Positions 47,801 through 59,828 are shown, numbered from the stretch's first letter. The stretch is DNA of 64,000 bases from Calendula officinalis (GCA_963853835.1 OY970824.1:70442372-70506371), one strand, 5' to 3'. Translations and numbers: made by a program. Notes: generated from the letters alone by a model not told the origin.

Positions 47801-48529
47801 CCCTGAAGATTTCGATCGCGAGGTTCGAGTTTTAGGGAAATTGCGACACCCGAATCTTGTGTCGCTAAAAGGGTATTACTGGACACCAAAAGTACAGCTT
47901 TTAGTGACGGATTATGTACCAAACGGTAGTTTACAAACCAAACTACACGAAAGATCACCTTCAAGCCCACCAATTTCATGGCAAAACCGATTCAAGATTC
48001 TTCTAGGAACCGCAAAAGGACTCGCCATGCGTTTCGTCCACCAATCGTGCATTACAACATCAAACCGAGTAACATTCTTCTAGATGAACATTTGAACCCG
48101 AAAGTTTCTGATTTCGGGTTTTTGTCAAGGCTAGATAAGCATGTGATGAGTAACCGTTTCCAAAGCGCGTTGGGCTACATGGCCCCGGAACTCGCTTGTC
48201 AAAGTTTACGGGTGAATGAAAAATGTGATGTTTACGGTTTCGGGGTTTTGATTTTGGAGATTGTAACGGGAAGAAGGGCGATTGAATATGGGGAAGATAA
48301 TGTGTTGATACTTAATGAACAAGTGAAGATTATGTTAGAAGAAGGAAATGTGTTGGAATGTGTTGATGAAAGTATGGGAGAGTATCCTGAAGATGAAGTT
48401 TTGCCTGTTTTGAAACTTGCATTGGTGTGTACTTCTCAGATACCTTCAAGCAGACCAACAATGGCTGAAGTTGTTCAGATATTGCAAGTTATCAAGACAC
48501 CAATTCCTCATAGGATGGAAGCATATTAA
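44826..48529 (+). pseudogene. LRR receptor-like pseudokinase (At3g28040 type), four frame disruptions
   Basis: It encodes, in order, a signal peptide (MMGFLHLFMICTFITI), an LRR N-terminal domain (DDVLGLIVFKSSVTDP...WNQDDETPCSW), about twenty LRRs, a transmembrane segment (SAIIAILAAVVISIGVVI) and a kinase-like domain. The ending DVYGFGVLILEIVTGRR...EVVQILQVI and the GNLGICSPLLKGPC juxtamembrane region match the Arabidopsis At3g28040 group, annotated as probably inactive. The catalytic loop reads HYNIKPSN, so both the Arg and the catalytic Asp of HRD are missing. DFG and the glycine loop remain. One intron (46358-47084) has GT-AG ends.

Frame breaks: +1 nt at 45126-45129, -1 nt at 45298-45302 (this restores frame), -1 nt near 47146, and a loss of about 10 nt at 48027-48031 just before the catalytic loop. 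Either it is a pseudogene or the sequence has errors here. A CT/AG-rich leader (44779-44815) precedes the start. Confidence 0.85.
46700..46870 (+). repeat. 'GCCACTAAA' repeat cluster in receptor-gene intron
   Basis: Within the intron, the phrase 'aaaaatgccactaaa(a)g' or a close variant recurs at least five times, together with inverted 'ttagtgac' copies nearby (46390-46660). Clusters of this kind resemble subterminal repeats of CACTA-type elements, but no clear termini were found. Confidence 0.5.
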
Positions 48530-48977
48530 TTAGGATTGTAATTTGGTTTTGGTTATGGTTATTTGTTTGTTAAAGCTGGTGTTTAATTTGTTACTTTTGT
48601 ATGGATGCTTACAATTAAACCTTTCACTTGTTAATCTTAAGTTGTACGTTCATGGGTCACTTGGTGATAATTTTAACCAAATTGACATGAAATTAAGGCT
48701 GTATTATATATATAACGGGTAAAGTATAGCTAGAAAAGAAATTAATACCGAAAAACAAGTAAATTAAGAATTAGGACAATTCAGAGTCATAGAATAAAAG
48801 CAGACCGACCTAAACACAACCACAAAACAAATCAAAATCAATGAATTCCTCCAAAAAACCAGGCTTTTCACTCACTCCATTTTCCTAATAACATTTGAAA
48901 TCACCATTCTTTATGCCACCCCCAAATTGAAACCCTAATTTTACATCAATAACAACATCATAACAAAGCAATCACCA
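48530..48977. other. Intergenic region between receptor gene and CDPK
   Basis: About 450 bp contains the 3' flank of the receptor gene and the 5' leader/promoter of the CDPK. It is AT-rich with no distinct element. The CDPK start context is 'accaATGGgg'. Confidence 0.6.
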
Positions 48978-51900
48978 ATGGGGGGTTGCATGTCCATTGC
49001 CAATAAAAAAGCACACAAGAAACCCAAGAACAACGTCAAACCCATAATAACCCCTCAAGACCATCATCTTCAAAACACTAACCCACACCATCATGCCGTG
49101 CACGTGCTCAAAGACTCATCGGGGAGCGATATTTTCAAACGGTACCGTTTTGGAAAAGAGCTCGGGAGAGGTGAGTTTGGGGTGACGTATGAATGTCAGG
49201 ATAAGGAAAATATTGGTGAAAAGGTGGCGTGCAAGAAAATATCAAAAAGTAGGTTAAGAACGGAGGTTGATATTGATGACGTCAGGAGGGAGGTTGAGAT
49301 TATGAGACATTTGCCAGATCACCCGAATATTGTGAGGTATAAAGACGTGTTTGAGGATAAAGAAGCTATTTATTTGGTGATGGAACTTTGCCAGGGTGGT
49401 GAGTTATTCGATAGGATCGTCGCTAAAGGTCATTATACCGAAAGAGCTGCTGCTCTTGTTACCAAAACCATTGTTGAAGTTGTCCAGGTAATTTCTTAAT
49501 GTTTTTCTTCTTAATCTCTAAGTTCTTGGCTTAGCCACGGATTAAATCCTGTCACAAAAGAAAAGAAAACTATATGGTACATTTGAGCATAATAATTACA
49601 ACAAAAACACCACAAAACCATGTGATTTTATACTATTAGTGACTAAAATTCTGTAAACGTCGCTCTGTCAAGGTGTTTCCTTTTAGTGACACATGAAACC
49701 AATGGGATAATAAAAATCTTACAATTTTTACCTTCAAAATAACAGATAATTACCAACTGCATTTACAATAGATGTGCGTTCTTAAAATGTAAAAACTAGG
49801 TAAACTGTTTTTTCGTTTCGGAAATACACTGTTTGCAAATTGATTAAGTTCATTGGTGACTGTCTTTTTACAATTTACCAATGAAATAATAAAAATGTCT
49901 CATTGGTAATTTAGAGAGGGAATTTTCCCTCCAACTTAATGATTATTAACAACGTGATAATGAAAATCCTGTCGTTGGTAAAACTTTCCCTCTAAAATAA
50001 AGACAATTACCTACAACATTTCCAATGAATGCACGTTGGTAATATGTAAAACTAGGTAAAGTGTTTCTGTTGGTAATTCAATTGGAAATACACTAATTTA
50101 CCAACGGATTTACTATCCATTGGTAGAATTCTGTTGATACTGACAACTTTTCTAGTAGTGGTTATTGTGAAAGAGAGGAAAATGTTCACCTAGGTGTTGG
50201 TTATGTAGGTATGCCACAAACAAGGGGTAATACATCGGGATTTGAAGCCCGAAAACTTCTTATACGCTAACCGGACCGAAAATGCTTCCATAAAGGCGAT
50301 AGATTTTGGTCTCTCTATCTTCTTTGAACCCGGTATGCATATTTTAAGAAAAATAAAATTTATCAATTTGTGGTTTATTTTGTGTTATTAATTGACGGTT
50401 TTGTTGTTGTGGCAGGGCAACGTTTCAAGGAAATTGTTGGAAGCCCATATTATATGGCCCCAGAGGTTCTTAGACGGAATTATGGAGCAGAAATTGATGT
50501 TTGGAGTGCTGGTGTCATTCTGTATATACTTTTATGTGGAGTTCCTCCTTTTTGGGCAGGTAATTAAAAACTTACACTAATTCATATGTTTCAATATTAA
50601 AATACGAATTTTTTTTGACATTTTATCTACTTAAGATACAAACGGGCAAGTGTCAAGATAAAAACCTGCTTATTTGCTTGAAAATTAAAACAAAATGGAT
50701 GGTTATTTGGGAAGGGTAAATCTTTGACTTAAATGTACGTGACCTATGGGACTTATGAAAAGAAATCAAGAAAAGATAGCCATCACATATTTAAAAATAA
50801 AAATGTAGATTAGTTTGTTTTTGTTATTTATGAATGAAAGATGAGGGTATATATTTGCACAATTCCTTATATATGGAGGGGTTGAATGTAACTAGAACAG
50901 AGACTGAAGAAGGAATTGCACAGGCGATTATTAGGGGTGACATAAATTTCCGAAGAGAACCTTGGTCACGTGTCTCAGATGATGCCAAGAACCTTGTCAA
51001 AGGCATGCTCGAATCCAATGCATCAAAGCGCCTCACTGCCGAACAAGTCCTTGGTATGTACCTCATGCTTATAAGGATGTACCTCTATCGGGGTACAAAT
51101 AGGATTGTCATAACAAGAAAAAGACAAAACTGCCCTTATGACTACAAAATGAATCGTTAACTGAATTAACAAATGAATCGTGCCTATAGGGAGCCGGTGG
51201 ATACAAAATGCCGATATGGTCCCCGATATTCCTTTGGGAGAAGATGTTAGAGCAAAAATCCAACAGTTCTGTTTAATGAACAAGTTCAAAAAGAAAGTGA
51301 TCAGTGTAAGTTCTTTGACTATATAGTTTGACTTTACAAGTCAAAATATTTTAGTTTTGACTTTTTTTTTTCATCTGATGAATGTAGCTGGTAGCAGAAA
51401 ATTTGCCACACGACCAAATGGACAGGTTAAAAAAGATGTTCCATGATATGGACAAAGACAAAAATGGTACTCTCACTTTTGAAGAGCTCAAAGACGGTCT
51501 AACCTCAATCGGGGACCAACCCGTTGCTGATCCTGATATCCAAATGATCATGGAAGCCGTGAGTAATTATATCTCTTGATTCATATTACATGTGGCAATC
51601 TCGATCCATTATAAATAGATCAATCGATTCATGTTACAATTATCTCTAACTAGTCAAAGTCAAACAGATATAACTAAAAAAAATGGGAATTAATTTAGGT
51701 ACCATATTTTTTTATGCGTACATCACACTGTACAAATATTACTGTAGACTGTACAAACATATAATACAACTATTGTGGTGTATACATTAAAAGGTATGGT
51801 GTAAAAATCACCCCCCTAAAAAAATTCTTCAAAAGGAAAGGGTCAAATTCATCGAGTTGGCCAAACTTGTCAAAAGTCGTTCAATTTGTATCTTTCGGGC

Positions 51901-52552
51901 ATAAAGCCTCCAAAATAGTTTATTCGAAATTGGTACTCAAATAATACAATCATACTTGAAATACTGATCAATTATTAAAAGATATTGAACTTGTGAACAA
52001 AAGACGTCCTCGTTTTAACTCGAACTAACACACCATTTTGCCACCTGGCAGTCAAAGTCAAAGTCATGACTAACTAAATGTTTGTTTTGACAACAAAAGG
52101 CGGATCTTGATCATAACGGGGTGCTAAACTGTGAAGAATTCCTAACAATTGTGGTGCACCTAAAAAAGATTAGCAATGAAGAACAGCTACGAAAAGCTTT
52201 CCACCATTTTGATAAAAACCGAAACGGGTACATCGAGTTTGACGAGTTAAAAGATTGTTTGTTTGACGGACACCTGGACCCACACAACGAGAAAATGGTC
52301 CACGAAATTATAATCGACGCCGATCTAGATAAGGTTTGACTTCAAAAGTCAAAGCAATAAACTAATCTCACATTTAATCATTTTTTTTAAAATTTTGTGA
52401 CGTAGGATGGACGAATTAGTTACCAGGAATTTGCAGCAATGATGACAACAGGAATGGATTGGAAAATGGCTTCTAGAAACTATTCAAGGGTGATGCTAAA
52501 TGCGATTAGTATGAAGATGTTTAAAGATCAATCGGTTAAATCAGTAACATAA
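48978..52552 (+). CDS. CPK: Calcium-dependent protein kinase (CDPK), 8 exons, intact
   Basis: A Ca2+-activated Ser/Thr kinase that couples calcium signals to phosphorylation. The exons I derive are 48978-49487, 50209-50332, 50416-50559, 50901-51053, 51190-51305, 51388-51558, 52100-52333 and 52406-52552. All introns are GT-AG and the phases agree, giving 532 residues, typical for the family.

The N-terminus MGGCMS predicts myristoylation at Gly2 and palmitoylation at Cys4, hence membrane association. The kinase domain shows GRGEFGVTYE, the VACKK lysine, HRDLKPENF, DFGLS and GSPYYMAPEVL, then PPFWAETEEG. An autoinhibitory junction (FCLMNKFKKKVIS) follows. There are four canonical EF-hands: DKDKNGTLTFEE, DLDHNGVLNCEE, DKNRNGYIEFDE and DLDKDGRISYQE. 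The C-terminus (GTDWKMAS-like MDWKMASRNYSR) resembles group III CDPKs, but the exact orthologue is uncertain. Intron 1 and intron 6 carry MITE-like inserts. Confidence 0.95.
49608..50160. mobile_element. Possible CACTA-like remnant in CDPK intron 1
   Basis: The right end reads TTTTCTAGTAGTG, the complement of a CACTA-type terminus (CACTACTAGAAAA). A degenerate left end CACCACAAAACCATGTG lies 550 bp upstream. Internal 'ttaccaac' and 'gttggtaa' motifs recur in both orientations. No 3-bp target duplication is visible, so this is tentative. Confidence 0.4.
51685..51816. mobile_element. Small MITE in CDPK intron 6
   Basis: The left end GGGAATTAATTTAGGTACCA and the right end in reverse complement, GGGGGGTGATTTTTACACCA, match the MITE at 36594-36724. 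The flanks are A-rich ('ctaaaaaaaat' and 'ctaaaaaaatt'), consistent with a duplicated target that cannot be delimited exactly. Confidence 0.65.
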
Positions 52553-52992
52553 ACAAGTTATGTTATGTTTTCGGGTGATAAAGTTTTTGTAATGTGATGG
52601 GGGAAAAGAGCTTATAAAACAAGGCGAAATGTTTCTCCATACACAATCGGCAACAAAGATGCTATACTAACTTGCACCTTGTGCAGTTAAATTTGTACCT
52701 CAATGTAAAACATGCACAAGAGGACAACTCAAATTTGTAAAAAAGTACCCCGATGCATAACTTTTAGTTATTCCTGATGTCAACTGAGAAAAATAAATTT
52801 AAGAGACATAACGTGTGATAAAATTAATCGAATAACTGTAGAAGAATTTGTATTTCACAAGATATTATTTTATTACATAGAATACAGAAATAAAGAATCT
52901 ACATTGTGCACCTAGGAAGCGACTATATACACTAACTAGTAGGATACTAATGTGGAATACCTGATTTGCCCCCAAAAAACGAGCATTATGAT
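52553..52992. other. Convergent 3' region between CDPK and RBR ligase genes
   Basis: The stops of the two genes face each other across 440 bp, which must hold both 3' untranslated regions. No other feature is seen. Confidence 0.7.
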
Positions 52993-55900
52993 CTATTTTT
53001 GAATTTTTCCCTTTCCACTTTTACCCTTGCTAGTTTCAGTAAGGTTCTTTGTGTTGCTGGATTGTGCATGTGTGTCAACATCTGATAGCCCATTTTCTAG
53101 TGCTCCCACCAAATTCTCAAAATATTTTCGGGTCACACTGTAAACAAAAAAAAACATCCATTTTAGCAATTATCCAAAAGTCAAACCTCTAAGCATAGTT
53201 ATTAAGACGGTAATTACGTGGTCAAATCAGTCAATTTTGTCCTGAATTTAGTGAAATCCTCTTGAGAAGCATCTTCTGTAAGGTAAGTATGCAATTCCTT
53301 TTCTGCACATTGATGGAGCCTTTCTAAACCAGCTTCTGCTTCACCTGCAAAACGGGTGGGTCAGATAAATCATATATAAATACTTTTTTATACGGGTTGG
53401 TTGCAATATGGATACCTTGTAAGTATTCAAAAAACTGTTTTTTGGTATGTTCTTTCTCAGCTATGTAGTAGCCATATGCATATGTCCATTTCAATACCCG
53501 CCTGCATTCAACTATCTGTGGTACAAAAAAATCAACATAATGATTAAAAGATATTAATAATAAATTTTAAAGCTGATTTATGATACCTGTTGCCAAGCTT
53601 CTATAATAAATTTTAGATGTGTTTCAGGCAGCTGCTGTTTCTCACTAAGTTTTGCTAGCTAGAAAAAGAAAATAATTACAATTTATTACCTAATGTTTAT
53701 TTTACTACTTATAGGCTAGATGAATATTGTAATATTTTCAACTTACATGAACAGTTTGCATCTGATTCAAATCTGCAAGTGCTTTTTGTCTCGACTGTCA
53801 AGTTCCAGATGTACAAATGGATGAATTTAATTAATTTATTTTTCAAAAGTGAATCCAAACAAAAATATTTATAAAACTTATGCTTACTGATTGGTTTGTT
53901 GCCCAACGTTCATAATAGTGAGTATATCTCTCTAAGGAATTCTTTGCCATTTCTCTTCGACGTTCAGATTCATCATACTGTAGAATCAGAAGATTTAATA
54001 TTGTTTAATTAATCATAATTAACGCATTAAATGGACAAAATGGTAAAAGATTTTAGTTTCATTACAGCTCCTTCTTGCTTTGCAACTTCATAACGATTAC
54101 AAGCATAAAAGCCGCCAGTTCTTTCTCCATGATCTGACCATTGACCAAGACACAACCTACATACACAATTTCAAAAGCATTTTGGTCAACAATAATATTA
54201 AAATAAAAATTTATGGTAATAAATAGACATCAATCAATAAATCTGACCAGCAAAATTCAAACTTGCAGGGGGGTGTGCATGTCATGTGCATACAACCATG
54301 ATTTTTTTCAATAGGCCGTTTGCATCTTGGACAAGGCTTAGAATTTGCCAAAATCCTGTAAAATGAAATCAGAACATAACATTTTAAAACAGATATAGAA
54401 ACTAAAAAAAAAGAATTATAATGAAAATTATTTACCAATTCATATTTTCAGATTCTGCACTATTTTTCAATATCCATTTTGACACGGTTTCGCAGCCCAC
54501 AGGGCGATGAGCTTCTTCTGTACACTACACAAACAATTTGTATTAAATATCAAGTATAAAATAATTAATAAAAACAAAATTTCCAAAAAAGAAAAAAATA
54601 AAGAATACTTACATTCCAACAAAAACCATATGAGCAACTACAACTCACATCATAGTTCCCACTATCGAGATCAAACTCAACAGCAAAATCACATCCAGGT
54701 GCAGGACACCATTTGGTCTATTAATAAGCAAAAGTAACATGAAAATCTTGAATATAAATACCATAAATCGTTACATATATACCTCTTTATTATCTTCAAT
54801 ATAAGATCTAAGAATATAATGATGATATTTCTTTTTATCTTCATCTGAAGCCAGCATATTGACCATATTTATACCAACAGCAGCGCCACAACAAGGAATA
54901 GGGCATCTTAGTGATAAGCATCCAGGACCGTCATTAATTGAAGTGTTAATGTAAGCTACAATAATCATAAGAAATCATTTGTATAGGCTAAATTGAAAAA
55001 ATCGTAAAATAATCAAAATAACAATTTGATTTTTTATCAAGGACTGACAAACCTGTCCAGCATGTGGTACAGAAGGGATGACCACAAGCAGTGCTTTTAA
55101 TCTTATCAAGTGGATGTGAATCTAAGCAGATTCCACAAACAAGCTTCATAAATGACAGGTAAGTTAGTTATATCTTTTCTTTAATTTTATAGTGTATGAA
55201 TACTTAATATGATGAAAATAGGTCTTTTTGACATACTTGTTTAGCTTTTGAAGATTTAATTTGTGGTTTATCTAACAAACCAACAGCTTTACGAACTTTC
55301 TCTTCATCAGCAAACCACGCCTCATGAACATTGTCCACATTCCTATATATTATTATTACCACAAATGTTAAGAAACATTAAACAATGATAATTAAAATAA
55401 ATATTAATAAAAAAAATTAGTTAACTTACCAGTTATAATTGCGTAAAAGCATGCAAGCAGAATCTGTTGAAACTGAAAGAACAGTAGAAACCCTAGTGAT
55501 GTCATCCTCTTGACGTTTTCGTATGTCTTCCTCTGTTAAGACTGTATAATTTTTCTACAATATAAAATGGATAATGTTAGTCTGATTTTAAAGACTGCAT
55601 TGTCACATAAAAGTGACAAATAATAAAAACAAACATCATACTGCAAGACTCAAAATTGGACATTAAAGATGCATACTTTGAGGCAGTTCCCGGTTTATGT
55701 AACAAAAACAATACCTGAGTCCTTGTGCACCTTAATTACTAGCTTTGTGTGGATCCTCTCTATTCAATTTAACACAAAATATACATGAATTTAAGCTAAT
55801 TTATATCAATATCTCTACATATCAAAGTCCAGCTAATAGCCTAATAGAATACCACATTGAATCTACTAACATTAATAATCAAATTATCATCAAAAGGTTG

Positions 55901-56251
55901 CATATTTGGATAGTTTACCAACACAATTAAGATAGCCACTGAGCCATAAGTTTCAATCAGTTCAAATAAAATCATAAGATCACTTACATACTATCATCAA
56001 CTCACCATGAAAACAATAAAATTAACAAGAAAATTACATCAAACTCAATAAATAAAAAGCTTTCCAGCTCAGTAAACCTGTTGACGATTAATGGAAACGT
56101 GATCAGAATCGTTATCCGAAAACCCGTAGCCGTCATCATCATCACCGTCACCATCATCTCCATCGCTGTACATCGCATCACCACTGTAGTAGTAATCATC
56201 ATCGTAGGAATCAACGTCGTTAGCATCAAGCGTATCATCTTCCGAATCCAT
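52993..56251 (-). CDS. ARI: ARIADNE-type RBR E3 ubiquitin ligase (ARI7/8-like), 15 exons
   Basis: An RBR ligase takes ubiquitin from an E2 onto its own cysteine before passing it to the substrate. Minus-strand exons: 56251-56078, 55554-55430, 55342-55237, 55143-55053, 54955-54783, 54717-54613, 54524-54436, 54355-54248, 54158-54066, 53977-53888, 53794-53747, 53658-53587, 53515-53416, 53344-53218, 53137-52993. All introns read GT-AG in matching phase.

The acidic N-terminus (MDSEDDTLDANDVDSYDDDYY) is typical of ARI5/7/8. Then come RING1 (CGICLDSHP...CGHPFCTTCW), IBR (KWCPAPGCDFAV...CSCSYGFCWNC) and RING2 (CPRCKRPIEKNHGCMHMTC, the HGC cysteine being the likely catalytic one). The Ariadne C-terminal region contains ERYTHYYERW.

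Exon 9 has two extra A residues in a run at about 54119-54124 (after the codons for DHGER). These shift frame and would truncate the protein after RING2. Without them the frame gives about 547 residues. This could be sequence error, a null allele or a recent mutation. Confidence 0.9.
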
Positions 56252-56585
56252 CGAAAGAGATGAATAAAATCGATGGGAAAATTAGGGTTTTAGGCAGTTG
56301 GAATCGGAATCGGAATCGTGTGTGGAGAAATTGTTGATTGAATATTCGGGGAAAGAGAGAAGAAATTATGGGGTTTTTGCAGTTGCGTGAAGAGGGTTTC
56401 CCAATTTGAAGCAAATTGTGTCAGGTGTGTATGATGGGTTCCCCTTTGCGCATGGTGACCAAACCTCCCACTCCAAACACTATGACTCCACAATTTCTCA
56501 TAATTTTTCTTTGTAATTTGTAAATGTCAGCATATTCAACCCCCATAGCTAACAACCACCGTAAAAACATTAAGGTTAAAAGTAA
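56252..56585. other. 5' flank of the RBR ligase gene
   Basis: Contains the presumed leader ('ctaaaaccctaatttt' on the minus strand just upstream of the start) and promoter of the minus-strand gene. No other gene is recognisable. Confidence 0.55.
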
Positions 56586-56587
56586 TA

Positions 56588-56783
56588 CTCCCTCCGTCCC
56601 AAATTAATTATCCACTAGACAAAAGGCACACAGTTTTAGGAAAATGCTATTATTGCACTGTCCACTAATCAAATCTCATATTTACCCACTTATAATTCAT
56701 ATGATTGGTTATAATTTGAAATTGACAATTATCTTGGGACAAACTAAAATAGTAAGGTGGACAATAAAAATGGGACGGATGAG
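56588..56783. mobile_element. Stowaway MITE
   Basis: The terminal CTCCCTCCGTCCCAAATTAAT and, reversed, CTCATCCGTCCCATTTTTATT are flanked by TA on both sides. 196 bp; it is related to the copy at 61322-61516. Confidence 0.88.
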
Positions 56784-56785
56784 TA

Positions 56786-57430
56786 TGAATTTTTTTAATA
56801 TGTGCCAGGGATTTAGGTAATGCATTAAATGACTGACTCTTGAAATACTTATAGATGCATAAAAAACATATGAAGAATATAAACCTATAATTCTAAAAGA
56901 TAAGAATAAAACCTTTAAATCACGTAAACTATTTGAAAAAACATGTGGCCTATGAAACAAGTAAAATATATAAAACATGAATGATATGCGAAGCATGTTA
57001 ATAATACATATCTAACAAATAGTAAAACATATAAAACATGTGAATCATATAATAAATGTAAGACAAAAGACATGACATATATGACATATAAGCATATAAG
57101 TTTAAAAGTGACATTCAGAATTGAAAAAAAAAAAGAGACTATATTTAACGGGTGTCCTTAGAGCGATGGGTATGGTGGCAAGCCACCTTCCACCATCCTA
57201 CATGGCACAGAAAACTAGCGGCGATGTCACACCGTGCATTGTGTGAGTTGCCCCTTGTGCGAGATGAGTGGTGTGGATGGCCTGAGTGAGTTAATTAAAA
57301 TTGGTGGGTGTCAAATGAGTGTTTTGACTTGAGTTACGAGTGAAGGAGTATTCGGGGGTGTGGATATGAAATATGAAGTGTTGATGTGGCGCTAAGGTGG
57401 TAGAGTGGCTTGAGCTACCACACTTAACAT
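56786..57430. other. Intergenic stretch
   Basis: No gene. A GC-richer part (57130-57430, 'gggtgtccttagagcg...') looks like the start of a dispersed repeat, but its ends could not be set. Confidence 0.4.
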
Positions 57431-57433
57431 TCT

Positions 57434-57955
57434 TATAGCTCGTGCATGGGTTGTTGAGCTGTTACTCGACTAGGTTCGAGCTTGAGTTGTTTAATTTTGT
57501 CGAGCTCAGTTCATTTGAAGCTTTAAGTGTAAAGCTTGAACTCGACTCATTTAGATTTTTGCAAGCCTGGTCTTGACTCCATTAGGTTCATTTAACATTT
57601 AATAACATAAAATATATAATTCTTAAATTTAATTATAGTATTTAATAAATGATGTAAATATATTTTTATATTATATTCGTATAAATGTATGGTATGTGTA
57701 TATAGAGTCATAGACACATATTATTATATATTATATAATATTTATAGATATATTTTCATAATAATTCATCTATATTAGCTCATTTAGCCTCGCAAATTTT
57801 AAATGAACTTTTTGTTTAGATCTCAGGTTCGAGTTCGTTTAATAAACAAGTTCTAAGTAAAGCTCAAACCCGGCTTGAGCTCGTTAAATTCGAGCATTTA
57901 TCGATTTTTTTAATGAGCCGAGTTGCGAGTAGCTCATGAACGGCTAAGCTCACCT
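57434..57955. repeat. Inverted-repeat element with 'gagctcg' motifs
   Basis: The left 'gagctgttactcgactaggttcgagctt' region and the right 'gagccgagttgcgagtagctcatgaacggctaagctc' region are complementary in part, with an AT-rich core. This is a common style of plant dispersed repeat. No target duplication was identified. Confidence 0.45.
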
Positions 57956-58247
57956 ATGGAGATGTGTATTAAACATTGAATGTCAAAATTAACCATATTT
58001 TGTTTTTTGTTTACTGTAAATTGAATGTCAAACATTGAATAACTAATTATTTTTAATCTCCATTAAGTCATACTTAGTACCAACCTCGTTACCGTTCGTG
58101 ACTACCATCTAGTTCATATGTTAGGGATCAAATCCCACCACTTTCTAAAGTTATGCTGATTATGTTTTTCATTTCTACACTCAGGCCACATCACAAATTT
58201 TGGTAAGCACATTGGCCCAATTCTTTTTGTATCTTTAAATAATTATA

Positions 58248-58542
58248 CTTCCTCCGATTCAAAATAAGTGATACACTTTCCTTTTTGAGGTGATTCAAAA
58301 TAAGTGATACACTTTGAAAAATTACTTTATTTGGCAAAAAATAGTGGGACTTTGAAAAATTACTTTATTTGGCAAAAAATAGTGGGACTCACACCCACTA
58401 ACTATGTACTTTATCAAAGTGAAATAACACTTTTACCCTTACTTTTTACTTTTAAACATCATTAACCTCATTTTATTCAAAATGAGTGGGACCCACTCCC
58501 CACTAATAATATAGTGTATCACTTATTTTGAATAGGAGGAAG
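58248..58542. mobile_element. Stowaway MITE with internal tandem duplication
   Basis: The termini CTTCCTCCGATTCAAAATAAG and their complement are flanked by TA. A segment of about 37 bp containing 'ttactttatttggcaaaa' is duplicated in tandem at 58310-58385, unlike the related copy at 15505-15818. Confidence 0.85.
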
Positions 58543-58544
58543 TA

Positions 58545-59475
58545 CGAAACTTTGCTAAGCCCAATGGCCCAATTCTTTTTGTATCTTTAAATAATCATAC
58601 TTCGTATATGATTTGTTTTATTTTTCTTTCTATATTTTAGTTCCTAATTTTGCATTAAAAAACTAAAATAATTTTGTACACTGTATTATTTCCTTAATTT
58701 ACATTTTTAAAATTTAATAATGTCAAAAACATTAACGATTTTATTAGTCTATTTTAGTAAGAAAATCAAAATGTACAAAATTTATTTTTATGTCTAGGAA
58801 ATCAAATTCATTTACTTTTAAGTCTTTTACTAAAGTTGCAAACATGTGAATAACATGTACAAATACTCACTAATTCTCATAAATGACTAGAATATGTAAC
58901 TTAGGTTTCAAACAAAACACTTTAATTACCTAAGTTCAAATTTTTAGCGCAATTTTAGTTTTATCCCGGCATCAATTTCTCAAAATCTCATTTTTATTGT
59001 TACATCCTAAAGATCACACTTGTACACCAAAATAAATATAATTAAAGGCTTCTTTAGGATTGTAGGCCGCATTTTCGCCCCATTTTATTTATACGTACAT
59101 AGGTATATAACTTAAACAATAAATATATAACTTAACACCGTTGCAATGCCTAAAACCCCTTAATTTAATGACAAACTAAAATAAAATTATACTCCGTATA
59201 TGTTTAAATTGGTATGGATTGGGTAATATTAATCCTGTGTCGTGCGCCACCTTCAATCATATACACAAGATGATATGTGGCAGTCTATGATTGAGTGTGA
59301 TTTGGAACAGTGTGAAAGTAGAAAAGACAACATGAGGCGAACAAATCCATGTGCCCCATCACCATCATACCAAATAGTCATAAAAATCCATTCAACATTT
59401 CGGTGGATTGTGCCGTTTTCAGTTTTCACGGTTTGAGAAATTTGTATTTCTTTTAATTAAATATTTCTAATTCTT
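58545..59475. other. Intergenic stretch
   Basis: AT-rich, with no recognisable gene or bounded element. A partial echo of the Stowaway flank ('cccaattctttttgtatctttaa') recurs at 58564, shortly after the MITE. Confidence 0.5.
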
Positions 59476-59789
59476 CGATGCGAGAAGTGATTTTTTTGCG
59501 AGAAATACGAGAAGTAATCCTAGCCACTAATCTAATCTCATTAATATTTAAATCACAAAGGGTATGATTGTCTTTAAATTAATTTCCAGAGTTTATAAAT
59601 AAATTAAAAAATACATTCCTTAATTAATAAATCAAAACATTAACTTCCAATCCTACTTTTGTGGATCTTATTAATAAAAAACTGTTCTTTTCACATCTTC
59701 CTCCCGAATTCACGATCTTTGACAGAAAAAGTTACAAACTAAATCCTATTATTTGTTGTTCTTTCTATAAAATTTATTATCAGTGAATG

Positions 59790-59816
59790 TTTTTTTTTTT
59801 TTTTTTTTTTTTTTTT
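59790..59816 (+). repeat. Poly-T tract (27 T)
   Basis: An uninterrupted run of 27 T followed by 'gcag'. It may mark the poly-A end of an inverted retro-insertion, but no such element is evident downstream. Confidence 0.8.
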
Positions 59817-59828
59817 GCAGAATGATGT

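Noticed and set aside
56081..56263. Plus-strand frame rich in Ile/Val
   Set aside because: It is antisense to the acidic first exon of the RBR ligase gene.
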